Positions 26,155 through 34,711 are shown, counted from the stretch's first letter. The stretch is DNA of 64,000 nucleotides from Paenibacillus polymyxa (GCF_001719045.1 NZ_CP015423.1:3567501-3631500), one strand, 5' to 3'. Program-made: numbers and translations. The notes: generated from the sequence alone by a model not told the origin.

Positions 26155-27366
26155 ATGAGTTCACAACATGCATTACCTGAAGAGTTAAAAGAACGCTCAG
26201 GCTTGCTGTCTCAACCGAAAGCGGTATGGGCGGTCGCCTTTGCTTGTGTTATTTCATTTATGGGTCTGGGATTGGTCGATCCGATTCTTCCGGCCATTGC
26301 TGATCAGCTTCATGCTACGAAAAGCCAAGTGTCATTGCTGTTCACCAGCTACAATCTGGTAACAGGCGTTGCGATGCTGATTACGGGCGTTGTATCTAGT
26401 CGATTGGGTGTCAAATGGACACTACTAACCGGGATTTTGTTTATTATTGTGTTTGCCGGACTGGGCGGCACAGCCAATACAGTTGGCGGAATTGTGGGCT
26501 ACCGGGCAGGCTGGGGTTTGGGGAACGCTTTGTTTATCGCAACAGCGTTGTCTGCGATTGTAGGTCTGTCCACTTCTGGAACAGCTAAAGCAATTATTTT
26601 GTATGAAGCGGCATTGGGCCTTGGGATTTCAGTGGGTCCGTTGCTGGGCGGTGAGTTAGGTTCCATTTCCTGGCGTGGTCCGTTTTTCGGTGTAGCCGGA
26701 CTGATGGTAGTGGGATTTTTATTCATTACGTTTATGCTGCCTTCGATTCCAAAGCCCAAAAAACGCGGTTCCATTGCCGATCCGTTCAAAGCACTCAGTT
26801 ATCCGGCGTTGCTCACGCTCGGTATTGTAGCGTTGTTATATAACTTTGGATTTTTTACGTTGATGGCGTATTCTCCATATGTAATGAATCTGGACGAGCA
26901 TGGTTTAGGTTATGTGTTTTTTGGCTGGGGAATTATGCTGGCCTTTACCTCGGTGTTTGTAGCACCGAAGATTCAAGCACGCTTGAGCGTGGTATCTTCC
27001 ATTAGTATCATGCTGACGCTGTTTGCCATTGATTTAGGTGTTATGGCGATTGGGACGATAGCTGGTTCGCCAACGACTGTCATTGTCGCCGTCATTGTAG
27101 CTGGTATTTTTCTGGGAATTAACAATACATTGATTACAACTGCTGTTATGCAGGCTGCTCCAGTGGAGCGCTCGACAGCATCTGCGGCCTACAGCTTCAT
27201 GCGGTTTTTGGGCGGGGCAATTTCGCCGTGGCTTGCAGGGAAGCTGTCAGAGTGGTACTCAGCAGAAACCCCGTTTTATTTTGGAGCATTGATGGTACTG
27301 ATTGGTGTAGCTGTGCTGATCGTACGTCGTCGACATATGCAGGATATTCAAGTGGATGCACACTAA
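26155..27366 (+). CDS. MFS transporter, 12-segment drug efflux type
   Basis: A 403-residue major facilitator with 12 hydrophobic segments. The N-terminal motif SFMGLGLVDPILPAIADQL near residue 38 and the following short loop resemble DHA1 exporters such as YfmO. It starts after GGAGG, 40 bases past the MerR gene, and is followed closely by a universal stress protein. Export of a toxic organic compound is the likely role. The YfmP/YfmO pair of Bacillus has the same MerR-MFS arrangement. Confidence 0.88.
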   Translation: MSSQHALPEELKERSGLLSQPKAVWAVAFACVISFMGLGLVDPILPAIADQLHATKSQVSLLFTSYNLVTGVAMLITGVVSSRLGVKWTLLTGILFIIVFAGLGGTANTVGGIVGYRAGWGLGNALFIATALSAIVGLSTSGTAKAIILYEAALGLGISVGPLLGGELGSISWRGPFFGVAGLMVVGFLFITFMLPSIPKPKKRGSIADPFKALSYPALLTLGIVALLYNFGFFTLMAYSPYVMNLDEHGLGYVFFGWGIMLAFTSVFVAPKIQARLSVVSSISIMLTLFAIDLGVMAIGTIAGSPTTVIVAVIVAGIFLGINNTLITTAVMQAAPVERSTASAAYSFMRFLGGAISPWLAGKLSEWYSAETPFYFGALMVLIGVAVLIVRRRHMQDIQVDAH

Positions 27367-27393
27367 AATTGGACTTCTGAGGAGGAAAAGAGT

Positions 27394-27822
27394 ATGAGCG
27401 AGTACAAACATATTCTAGTCGCGATTGACGGTTCGGAACACGCGATGAAGGCGTTGGAGACAGCCAAAACGTTGTCTAAGCAGCTTCAGGGGAATCCGCA
27501 TCTGACTGTATTGCATGTAAACCCGGCTTTATCCATGAATGAGCCGCCGGTTGGGGTTGATGTGGATGAGCGGATCGAAGAGGAAGGTCGTCATATCTTA
27601 GAACCTGCATCCGACTATTTGAAGGACGAGGGTATTTCTTACCGTATGCTGGCGGGTCACGGTGATCCGGCCAGTGTCATTTGCGAAAGTGCAAAGCAGG
27701 AAAAGACGGATTTGATCATTATGGGGACGCGGGGCAAAGGACTTGTTTCCGAAATGATACTGGGTAGCGTGAGCCATCAGGTGATTCAGCATGCACCTTG
27801 TCCGGTGTTGACGGTAAAATAG
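27394..27822 (+). CDS. Universal stress protein UspA family
   Basis: A 142-residue UspA-fold protein. The ATP-binding pattern G-2x-G-9x-G(S/T) is seen in GTRGKGLVSEMILGSVSH near residues 110-127, and the N-terminal AIDGSEHAMKAL is typical. It is the third gene of the MerR operon, with an AGGAGG ribosome site. Its role is probably stress survival or ligand sensing; the exact function is unknown. Confidence 0.92.
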   Translation: MSEYKHILVAIDGSEHAMKALETAKTLSKQLQGNPHLTVLHVNPALSMNEPPVGVDVDERIEEEGRHILEPASDYLKDEGISYRMLAGHGDPASVICESAKQEKTDLIIMGTRGKGLVSEMILGSVSHQVIQHAPCPVLTVK

Positions 27823-27863
27823 ATGGTAAAAGAACGTTGATATCAAGAGAAGGAGGGAAAAGC

Positions 27864-29282
27864 ATGCAGCAGCATTTATTTATTGGTGGAGAATGGAAAG
27901 CTGCTTCATCGTACACGACGTTGAAATCACCGTATTCCGGGGAAATCATTGCTGAGGTGGCAGAGGCCACGTCAGAGGATGCCAAGGCTGCTATTCAAGC
28001 GGCCTCTGATGCACGCTCGGAGATGCGGGCCATGCCAGCGCACCAGCGGTCAGCCATTTTGGAGAAGCTGGCTGACCTGCTGGAAGAGCGGCGTGAGGAT
28101 GCAGCGCGCATCATTGCACGTGAAGCCTCAAAACCATGGAAGGCTGCGCTGGTGGAGGTTGACCGGACGGTGCAAACCTACAAGTTCGCAGCTGAAGAAG
28201 CCAAACGGATTCACGGGGAAACCATTCCGCTGGATGCCGCACCGGGCGGCGAGGGTCGTATGGCCTACACGCTCAAAGAACCAGTAGGGGTAGTCGGAGC
28301 TATTACACCATTTAACTTCCCGATGAATCTGGTCGCCCATAAAGTGGGTCCCGCGCTGGCAGCAGGCAATACGGTCGTATTAAAGCCTGCGGAGCAGACG
28401 CCGTTGTCGGCTTACTTGATTGCGGAGCTGCTGGAGCAGGCTGGATTGCCTGCGGGCGCTCTTAACGTGATCAGCGGCGATGGTAAAACCATTGGCGACG
28501 TACTTGTCACTGATCCACGCGTCAGCTATATCACCTTTACCGGTAGCCCGGCGGTCGGTACAGAAATTCGCTCCAAGGCCGGCTTGAAGCGGGTCACGCT
28601 GGAGCTGGGTTCCAACGCGGCCGTTATTATCGACCGTGATACGGATGTGGACGCGGTCATCGACCGCTGTGTGAGTGGAGCTTTTGCCAATCAGGGACAG
28701 GTGTGCATATCGGTTCAGCGTATTTACGTTGTTGATGAACTGTATGATACCTTTGTATCCCGATTTATAGAAGCGACTCAACGTTTAAAAATTGGAGATC
28801 CGCTAGAGCCGGACACGGATGTATCCGCGCTTATTTCAGCCAAGGATGTCGAACGTGTCCGTGAGTGGCTGGAAGAAGCGGTTCAAGCAGGTGCGAGGAT
28901 CGCTCTGGGTGGCCAAGCCAAGGGAGGTATTTTGGAGCCGACGGTTTTGCTTAATGTGGACCCGACTTCCAAGGTGTCCTGTCGTGAAGTGTTTGCCCCG
29001 CTTGTGCTGATTCATTCTGTTAGCTCTATAGATGAAGCCGTAAACCATGTGAATAATTCGATTTATGGCCTGCAGGCGGGAATTTACACGCGTGATATCA
29101 CGACTGCGCTGGATGCAGCGGACAAGCTTGAGGTGGGCGGCGTGATGATCAATGACATTCCAAGCTTCCGTGTTGACCATATGCCGTATGGTGGTGTGAA
29201 GCAAAGCGGCACTGGACGAGAAGGCGTAAAGTATGCCATGGAAGAAATGCTGGAAACAAAGCTGGTCGTTATTAAACGGTAG
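27864..29282 (+). CDS. Aldehyde dehydrogenase (NAD(P)-dependent)
   Basis: A 472-residue ALDH-superfamily enzyme that oxidises aldehydes to acids. The catalytic Cys281 is in NQGQVCISVQR and the general base Glu247 in LELGSNA; the cofactor motif FTGSPAVG precedes them. ATG 27864 has AGGAGGG upstream; an in-frame extension to 27798 would overlap the UspA gene and lacks a ribosome site. It is the last gene of the MerR-MFS-UspA operon, which suggests that a reactive aldehyde is handled by oxidation while the MFS exports a related compound. Confidence 0.92.
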   Translation: MQQHLFIGGEWKAASSYTTLKSPYSGEIIAEVAEATSEDAKAAIQAASDARSEMRAMPAHQRSAILEKLADLLEERREDAARIIAREASKPWKAALVEVDRTVQTYKFAAEEAKRIHGETIPLDAAPGGEGRMAYTLKEPVGVVGAITPFNFPMNLVAHKVGPALAAGNTVVLKPAEQTPLSAYLIAELLEQAGLPAGALNVISGDGKTIGDVLVTDPRVSYITFTGSPAVGTEIRSKAGLKRVTLELGSNAAVIIDRDTDVDAVIDRCVSGAFANQGQVCISVQRIYVVDELYDTFVSRFIEATQRLKIGDPLEPDTDVSALISAKDVERVREWLEEAVQAGARIALGGQAKGGILEPTVLLNVDPTSKVSCREVFAPLVLIHSVSSIDEAVNHVNNSIYGLQAGIYTRDITTALDAADKLEVGGVMINDIPSFRVDHMPYGGVKQSGTGREGVKYAMEEMLETKLVVIKR

Positions 29283-29291
29283 TAGTTATAT

Positions 29292-29358
29292 AAAAGCCTA
29301 TCTGATGGACATAGATATACGTTTTGCGTATGTCTGCTCATTAGATGGGCTTTTTTTT
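29292..29358 (+). terminator. Rho-independent terminator with branched stem
   Basis: Outer arms AAGCCTATCTGATG and CATTAGATGGGCTT enclose a second hairpin (GACATA/TATGTC), followed by eight T. It ends the MerR operon and also faces the convergent SDR gene. Confidence 0.8.
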
Positions 29359-29393
29359 CACCTTTTGCGCGATTGTCAGATGAAAATAAAGTG

Positions 29394-30188
29394 TTAGACC
29401 GTTGGAACTGTTCCACCGTCAATATTATATTCACTTCCTGTAATTGAAGCGGCCCGGTCGGATACCAGAAAAGCAACAAGCTCAGCGACTTCTTCTGGTA
29501 GTCCTGGACGACCAATTGGAATTCCTCCCAACGAGTCCATCAGTTGCTTTAATGCACTTTCTCGGTCACCTGTCGTTTCAGCAATCCGATCAATCAAACT
29601 TTGTGCTGCCTTCGTTTCGATAAAGCCTGGCGCAACTGTATTAATACGAATGCCTTGAGGCGAAAACTGCTTGGATAACCCTTTGCTGTAAGTAGTTAAA
29701 GCTGCTTTGGCTGCAGCATAAGCCAATGTTGCATCATATAGCGGCAAGCGACGTTGAATAGATGAAATATGAATAATAACACCGGAACCCTTTTCCACCA
29801 TAGCCGGCAGCAGTCCACGGTCTAAACGGACGGCAGCAAACAGATTGGCGTTAAAAGTTTGCTGCCAATGCTCGTCTGTCAAGATAAGAGCTCCCCCAGA
29901 TGGGGCTGACGAGCCTCCAACATTGTTGACAAGAATATCTACACCGCCTAGGCGCTCAAGAACACTGTGTACTACTTTATCTACACCTTCAGGCGTACTA
30001 ATATCGGCTGGAATAAACAGGTCTGGATTTTCTAAATTAGCTGGAGTAGTTCGAGCCGTAGTTATTACGGTAGCACCTGCAGCTGTAAGTCTCTTAGCAA
30101 TAGCCTCTCCCATTCCTTTGGTACCGCCTGTGACCAAGGCCCTTTTGCCTTTAAACTCACTTAAAATGCTTTCTAATTGAAAACTCAT
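29394..30188 (-). CDS. Short-chain dehydrogenase/reductase (SDR)
   Basis: A 264-residue classical SDR oxidoreductase. The cofactor motif [11 protein letters not shown] is near residues 20-30, NNVG near 88, and the catalytic YAAAK near 157. The C-terminal [10 protein letters not shown] is typical. It is last in a minus-strand series with DUF1330 and SnoaL-like genes downstream of a WYL regulator. The substrate is unknown; neighbours suggest modification of a small carbonyl or aromatic compound. Confidence 0.9.
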   Translation of the reverse strand: MSFQLESILSEFKGKRALVTGGTKGMGEAIAKRLTAAGATVITTARTTPANLENPDLFIPADISTPEGVDKVVHSVLERLGGVDILVNNVGGSSAPSGGALILTDEHWQQTFNANLFAAVRLDRGLLPAMVEKGSGVIIHISSIQRRLPLYDATLAYAAAKAALTTYSKGLSKQFSPQGIRINTVAPGFIETKAAQSLIDRIAETTGDRESALKQLMDSLGGIPIGRPGLPEEVAELVAFLVSDRAASITGSEYNIDGGTVPTV

Positions 30189-30272
30189 GCGAATAATTCC
30201 TCCTAAATTTTACAATGTGGTTGAGAAATACCTCTAGGTATCTCCACTCCGAGTTCACTTGTCTTGCGAACC

Positions 30273-30560
30273 TTACATACTATCGACAATGACACCCCGG
30301 TACCGCCCTCCGCGCAGTCGATGCTTTAGGGCTTTTTGATAGGCTGGACTAAAGTACCAAGCTTGTGCTTCCTCAAAAGTGGGGAATTCCAAGATGGCCA
30401 GCCCTTCAATAGCGGGTCCTTCGAGGACTTGGTATGCGCCATACATTGCTAGGGGGTTGACGGAATGTCCCGCCAAACCTGCCGGTGCCAACTCAGAATA
30501 GAGTTGGAGTTCAGTTTGATCGGTACTCTGTTCACGTATAAAAACAACATAAGCGGGCAT
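30273..30560 (-). CDS. DUF1330 family protein
   Basis: A 95-residue ferredoxin-like-fold (dimeric alpha/beta barrel) protein, with MPAYVVFIREQSTD at the start and the family signature LEFPTFEEAQAWYFSPAYQ near residues 57-75. It lies between the SnoaL-like and SDR genes on the same strand. Function is unknown; related folds handle small aromatic or polyketide substrates. Confidence 0.85.
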   Translation of the reverse strand: MPAYVVFIREQSTDQTELQLYSELAPAGLAGHSVNPLAMYGAYQVLEGPAIEGLAILEFPTFEEAQAWYFSPAYQKALKHRLRGGRYRGVIVDSM

Positions 30561-30593
30561 ATTCGTTGTCCCTTTCTTATTTTTTTAATTCCT

Positions 30594-30944
30594 TTATGGA
30601 AGTGTAATAATCAGTTCTTTAATTTTATTGTTGTTTACTAGAAATTGATGTTTAAGTAGGAGTGGATCGGGAAGATTTGATTTATCAAAGTCTCCGTCTA
30701 CTTTCGCAATTACGACGATGGTATTGTTACTGTCATCCATATCCACGATCTCAAAAGTGACATTCGGCCTCAATATTTCTGCTTCACACCATGATTTTAT
30801 GGCTTCCATACCTTTGATTTCGCGATGATTATCCAAGATCAACGCATCTTTATCGAAAGCGGAAGTAAGTACTTCAAGCTGGGATTTGTTCGCTGATGTA
30901 AAATAAGTTTCTACTGCCGGTGGCAGGGTTCTATGTGGATTCAT
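30594..30944 (-). CDS. SnoaL-like / NTF2-fold protein
   Basis: A 116-residue protein with the NTF2-like pattern: an N-terminal helix (PAVETYFTSANKSQLEVLTSAFDKDALILD), a middle helix (IKSWCEAEI) and C-terminal beta strands. It starts after AGGAGG. It is the first gene of the minus-strand series SnoaL-DUF1330-SDR and lies 65 bases past a near-perfect palindrome shared with the WYL gene. It may be a small isomerase or a binding protein. Confidence 0.8.
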   Translation of the reverse strand: MNPHRTLPPAVETYFTSANKSQLEVLTSAFDKDALILDNHREIKGMEAIKSWCEAEILRPNVTFEIVDMDDSNNTIVVIAKVDGDFDKSNLPDPLLLKHQFLVNNNKIKELIITLP

Positions 30945-31008
30945 TGATCCTTCAACCTCCTATGGTGAGTATGTTGTGAGCGATAACTTCAAACTCATCA
31001 TAGCAGTA

Positions 31009-31036
31009 ATAATATGACTACATGGTGTCATATTAT
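31009..31036. promoter_or_regulatory. Palindromic operator, ATAATATGAC-N8-GTCATATTAT
   Basis: Perfect ten-base arms separated by eight bases, overlapping the stop of the WYL gene and lying before the SnoaL-like gene. A near-identical copy lies before the WYL gene, so it is probably bound by the WYL regulator. Confidence 0.65.
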
Positions 31037-31944
31037 AGAGGATCATTTAAATTTCTTTTCATCGTTTCTAAATGAGACAATATTCTTGTACGTACTTGTT
31101 CGGGGCTAACCTCTATAAGGAGGGGACCAAAGGACAGCAGATAACTGTCCAGCCAATTGCCTACAGGAAATTGTGCTGTGACGGTATAAGAGCCGTCTTC
31201 CTTCTGAGTAATTGTTTTCTCGGCAAATTCATCGTATACGCGGTAAGCTCCTTGAGCAGAAATGTGAAGAGTTACTTCAATGGTATGAAGCAAGTCGTTC
31301 ATCTTTGTATCTGTAGATGCTACGACTGTTCTTGGCTCATAACTAGTTTCGGTAACTGCAATCTCTTTCATTCGGCTAATCTTAAATACACGATGACTTT
31401 CGGTATTTAAACAGTAACCTTCCACATACCAGGATTTATCTTTAAACAAGAGCTTGGCAGGTTCGACGCTACGATAACTCTGTTCCCCGGCGACGTTATA
31501 ATAGCGGAACTTTATAACACGGTTTGTGATTATTGCGTTGCGTATAAGAGTGAATAGCTGTCTCTGGCTGTTTTGGCTTCCCCATGGCGAAAAATCTACT
31601 TCGATCCAGTTTCCCATGTCTTTTTTAAAAAGCCTACTCAACTTGTTTAGCACTTCTTCTACCTGTGGGATGGTAGCTGTAGCCACACTCTGAAGGGCCA
31701 TTAAGATATCATCTTGTTCCTGCTCGGACAGTAAAGAGGTGTTAAAGACATAACCCTCCATCAATGATATTCCGCCCCCCTTGCCTCTACTGCTGTAGAT
31801 GGGAATCCCAGCTGCGCTTAAGGTATCTATGTCCCGATAAATCGTTCGTGTGGAAACCTCAAAATGCTCTGCCAATTCATCAGCAGTCACTTTTTTCTTA
31901 TGGAGTAACATATAAACGATTTCAAAATGTCTGCTTAACGGCAT
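31033..31944 (-). CDS. YafY-type WYL-domain transcriptional regulator
   Basis: A 303-residue regulator. The N-terminal DeoR-like winged helix (LLHKKKVTADELAEHFEVST, about residues 11-30) is followed by a WYL domain (KFRYYNVAGEQSYRSVEPA near residue 150, then DKSWYVEGYC), which binds a small or nucleotide ligand, and a WCX C-terminus. ATG 31944 has GAGGTG upstream; the longer frame from 31968 has no ribosome site. Two copies of the ATGAC-N8-GTCAT palindrome, one before this gene and one at its 3' end before the SnoaL-DUF1330-SDR genes, fit autoregulation and control of that operon. Confidence 0.9.
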   Translation of the reverse strand: MPLSRHFEIVYMLLHKKKVTADELAEHFEVSTRTIYRDIDTLSAAGIPIYSSRGKGGGISLMEGYVFNTSLLSEQEQDDILMALQSVATATIPQVEEVLNKLSRLFKKDMGNWIEVDFSPWGSQNSQRQLFTLIRNAIITNRVIKFRYYNVAGEQSYRSVEPAKLLFKDKSWYVEGYCLNTESHRVFKISRMKEIAVTETSYEPRTVVASTDTKMNDLLHTIEVTLHISAQGAYRVYDEFAEKTITQKEDGSYTVTAQFPVGNWLDSYLLSFGPLLIEVSPEQVRTRILSHLETMKRNLNDPL

Positions 31945-31975
31945 ACGCTTCACCTCTCTCGGTAGCATACACCTT

Positions 31976-32003
31976 ATAACATGACATTATAAAGTCATAT
32001 TAA
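31976..32003. promoter_or_regulatory. Second palindrome of the WYL regulator, before its own gene
   Basis: ATAACATGAC-N8-GTCATATTAA differs from the 31009 site by one base in each arm and keeps the same eight-base spacing. It lies about 30 bases upstream of the WYL start, where it would cover the promoter. Confidence 0.65.
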
Positions 32004-32172
32004 GTGATTGCTCTACATCACACCCTAATGGGCATCAACTGGGGGACTTTATTTTCTTTGAACAGCGATAATAACACTGCCTTTGGATCAGATCTTTTTA
32101 CAATCTTTTATATAAAGTTGAACAAAAAGCACTTGCAAAGTAAAAAGGAATAAACTATACTGAGGCCAATCA

Positions 32173-32194
32173 TTAGTAATTGATCAATCACTAA
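32173..32194. promoter_or_regulatory. 22-bp near-palindrome, first copy
   Basis: A palindrome centred on TTGATCAA with the core AGTAATTGATCAATCACT. Only one symmetric pair is mismatched. An identical 18-base core recurs at 32315. The form suits a TetR or MarR repressor, but no such gene is adjacent. Confidence 0.6.
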
Positions 32195-32224
32195 CTGAAT
32201 TAACAAGCAACGGAGGTGATATTC

Positions 32225-32281
32225 ATGAGCAGGATACCGCTCAAGTTTACTGAACGTATCTTTATCGGAACTATGGATTGA
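32225..32281 (+). CDS. 18-codon ORF between the two operators
   Basis: ATG with a strong GGAGGTGAT ribosome site opens an 18-residue frame (MSRIPLKFTERIFIGTMD) that ends at TGA. It lies between two copies of a 22-bp operator. It may be a leader peptide or the truncated start of a lost gene. No family is recognised. Confidence 0.35.
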   Translation: MSRIPLKFTERIFIGTMD

Positions 32282-32312
32282 GCATATTCAGTTAATTGAA
32301 GGAGTACGAAGT

Positions 32313-32334
32313 TAAGTAATTGATCAATCACTTA
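32313..32334. promoter_or_regulatory. 22-bp near-palindrome, second copy
   Basis: Same 18-base core as the 32173 site, 26 bases before the start codon of the reductase pseudogene. The position suits a repressor that blocks its transcription. Confidence 0.6.
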
Positions 32335-32359
32335 TTTTAAAGTAAATGGAGGAGAGAAC

Positions 32360-32926
32360 ATGAAGCATCTTATTATTTACGCACATCCATCCTAGGGAAG
32401 CTTTAATCATGCAATTTTGACCACAGCAGTCGAGGGGCTGAAGCAAAAAGGACATGATGTGGTTGTTCGTGATCTATATGCAATCAACTTTCAACCTGTG
32501 ATTAGCAGCAGCGAGGTCATTGAAGGAATCGGAGAAGATGTTGTACGGGAACAGGAATTTTTGCAATGGGCAGAGGTAATCACCCTTATTTATCCGATTT
32601 GGTGGACGGGGATGCCAGCCATTATGAAAGGGTATATAGACCGCGTATTCTCTTACGGATTTGCTTATAAATATGTAAATGGAGTGCAGATGGGATTACT
32701 CAAGGGTAAGAAAGCCATTATCCTCAATACACAAGGAAAATCACATGCGGAATATGCCAGCAATGGTATGGATCAAGCCCTTCGCTTGACGTCTGACAAA
32801 GGCATATTTGAATATTGCGGACTTGATATCATGTATCATCTATTTTTCGAGTCGGTACCCCAATCTGATGAAAATACGCGTAAGAAGTGGCTTCGCCAGA
32901 TTGCAGACATGGCCAGCAAAGCCTAA
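32360..32926 (+). pseudogene. NAD(P)H-quinone reductase family gene with in-frame amber codon
   Basis: ATG 32360 follows GGAGGAG and begins MKHLIIYAHPS, the usual N-terminus of flavodoxin-fold NAD(P)H dehydrogenases (MdaB/YwrO type). Codon 12 is TAG (32393-32395); the same frame then continues without a break as GSFNHAI and the rest of the family (TLIYPIWWTGMPAIMKGYIDRVFSYGFAY, about residues 74-102 of the full frame). In relatives a charged or polar residue stands at the TAG position. The gene is therefore broken by one substitution, or the base is a sequencing error. Reinitiation at the TTG at 32417 would lack the FMN-binding loop. Two 22-bp operators precede it. Confidence 0.8.
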
Positions 32927-32985
32927 TATTTATGTTCAGAGCCAGAGGATTAAGCATTAGGGGAATCGAAGTTGCCAGTGGCTAA

Positions 32986-33025
32986 CCAAAAGGCATCGCG
33001 TGCATCTACAGGCGATGCCTTTTGG
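32986..33025 (+). terminator. Rho-independent terminator
   Basis: Perfect 14-base arms (CCAAAAGGCATCGC/GCGATGCCTTTTGG) with a 12-base loop, after the reductase pseudogene. Confidence 0.85.
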
Positions 33026-33101
33026 GTTGGTCCAATATTGAATGTGTTCCAATCGACACTCGCTCATGGCAAGCGGCAATTGCTACAATAAGGGGTGGAT
33101 A

Positions 33102-33710
33102 TTAGTTTTTCCGATTTTTCCGATTGGCGCTACGAGATCCACCAGAAGGCCACTGTGCCCCACCACCTTGATTATGAGGAGGCCACCACTGTGAGCCACT
33201 ACCCTGATGACCACCGCCTTGATTATGAGGAGGCCAATGCGATCCGCCGCCCTGACCATGTTGAGGCCACCACTGCGACCCACCGCCCTGACTGCCACCT
33301 TGACCATGTTGAGGCCACCACTGCGACCCACCGCCTTGACCGCCGCCCTGACCATGAGGAGGCCACTGCGATCCACCGCCTTGACCGCCGCCTTGACCAT
33401 GAGGAGGCCACTGCGATCCACCGCCTTGGCTCCCGCCCTGACCACCGCTTTGTCCTGGAATAGAAGGCATACTTGGATAAGGGCCTTGTGCCTGACTGAT
33501 TTGAGTAACATCAATATAAGACTGTGTCCCATTAGGATATAGCACTAACATTGATTTATTAGTGGGATCTACGCTTTTTACGAAAGCAACGATCTGTTGA
33601 CCATTCACAGTAAATATTCCCCATAGATTAACAAAATTACTCACTTCAGTAGTGGTTGCAAAATGTGGTTGTAACGACCCCATCGAACGATGAGAAGAAT
33701 GTTTAGACAA
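33102..33710 (-). CDS. Gly/Gln/Trp-rich repeat protein
   Basis: A 202-residue protein. The first 90 residues look folded, with an FTVNGQQIVAFVKSVDPTNK stretch resembling a small beta-barrel. From about residue 95 to 190, roughly seven copies of a 12-15-residue unit follow, GSQWPPHGQGGGQGG or close variants with WWPQHG or WPPHNQ. The tail is basic (RSANRKNRKN). It has no signal peptide. The composition suits a spore coat or surface protein. It starts after AGGAGAG. The repeats at DNA level have a period near 45 bases and may vary in number among strains. Confidence 0.7.
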   Translation of the reverse strand: MSKHSSHRSMGSLQPHFATTTEVSNFVNLWGIFTVNGQQIVAFVKSVDPTNKSMLVLYPNGTQSYIDVTQISQAQGPYPSMPSIPGQSGGQGGSQGGGSQWPPHGQGGGQGGGSQWPPHGQGGGQGGGSQWWPQHGQGGSQGGGSQWWPQHGQGGGSHWPPHNQGGGHQGSGSQWWPPHNQGGGAQWPSGGSRSANRKNRKN

Positions 33711-33821
33711 GGTATATATCTCTCCTTTAGATTGAATTTTGTGACATCATATGTGCAAACGCACTGATTGGAATGGGCAATGTTGCTATAAATCGAGATA
33801 AATGCATCTTAGAGAATTTAA

Positions 33822-34343
33822 TTAATCAATTGAAACAATTTGCCATGCGCCATCTTTATCTTTTTCAAAATAGAAGATATATCGTATATCGGGTGAATAT
33901 CCTTCTTCATTATTCAGTCGTTCCCCTACAACAGGTATCAATATCCGATTATTTTCTTTTACAGCTTCGCCAATACCAGTAAACTTCACCGGATGATCGA
34001 AGAGATAATCATGACCTGTTCCAACGTCTGCACCTAGCACAGCATGGAATTGATCCAAATCTTTTGACACGAAGGCAGCTACTGCTACTTTGAGTTTTGT
34101 TATCATGGCATCCTCAATAAGAGGGTCTTTAACATCATTCCATTTGATCTCGTCTAAGCTTTGCAGGTCGGCTGATTGATCTATTCCTTCTTTTACTACC
34201 GTTTCTGAGGTTGTTGGTACTGTTTCATTGGTAGATGTATCCGTTGTTTCCTGCTTTCCACAACCAGCAAACGCACTTACACTTACGGAAAGTAGAAGTA
34301 TTGAAATAATTTGAGCAGGTTTGTTCATATTAGATTCACGCAT
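33822..34343 (-). CDS. Putative lipoprotein, hypothetical
   Basis: A 173-residue protein with a lipoprotein signal ending in the lipobox AFAGC (Cys28), a Thr/Ser-rich linker, and a mature domain of about 120 residues of mixed alpha/beta prediction (YIFYFEKDKDGAWQIVSID at the end, NTF2-like in form). The start is ATG 34343 or 34328; both give a signal peptide. The function is unknown. Confidence 0.7.
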   Translation of the reverse strand: MRESNMNKPAQIISILLLSVSVSAFAGCGKQETTDTSTNETVPTTSETVVKEGIDQSADLQSLDEIKWNDVKDPLIEDAMITKLKVAVAAFVSKDLDQFHAVLGADVGTGHDYLFDHPVKFTGIGEAVKENNRILIPVVGERLNNEEGYSPDIRYIFYFEKDKDGAWQIVSID

Positions 34344-34391
34344 CCTTTCTCTTCCTATAACGAATACTATTTTTTATGAGGAGGAGATGTA

Positions 34392-34460
34392 ATGAAATTA
34401 CGAAAAGCTGACGAAATGGAAAAGTATGGGGTGGTCTACCGTAGAAAAATGAATAAATAA
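34392..34460 (+). CDS. Candidate 22-residue small protein
   Basis: ATG after a strong GAGGAGGAGATG ribosome region encodes MKLRKADEMEKYGVVYRRKM, then NK and a stop. A terminator begins four bases later. A promoter-like AT-rich stretch lies upstream, divergent from the lipoprotein gene. A compact unit with its own ribosome site and terminator suggests it is expressed; no homologue is recognised. Confidence 0.45.
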   Translation: MKLRKADEMEKYGVVYRRKMNK

Positions 34461-34463
34461 ATG

Positions 34464-34498
34464 AAATGACCTTCTCAGATTAAAGAAGGTCATTTTTT
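34464..34498 (+). terminator. Rho-independent terminator
   Basis: Perfect 12-base arms AAATGACCTTCT/AGAAGGTCATTT with a T run, directly after the 22-codon ORF. The 215 bases between it and the AbrB-like gene show nothing recognisable. Confidence 0.85.
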
Positions 34499-34711
34499 AA
34501 TTCAGGAATCATTATTAAATGTAGCACAGCCTTCTGCTTATAGGCGTTATCGCTTGCAAGTCATGCAGTGGTTCTTTATACCTAGTGTGGAATTTTCGCA
34601 TGGACGTTCATGCGTTTTGTCGGTTAGCTATGATGCTGCGTATCACGGTTCAAAAGTAGCTACACATGATGAAATCTCTGGTGTATATCTATGTAGGGTA
34701 TCAAGCTGTAG

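Noticed and set aside
33102..33460. Possible CRISPR-like or non-coding repeat block.
   Set aside because: The repeats keep one reading frame and encode a Gly/Gln/Trp repeat protein; other-frame ORFs over the block are by-products of the repeat.
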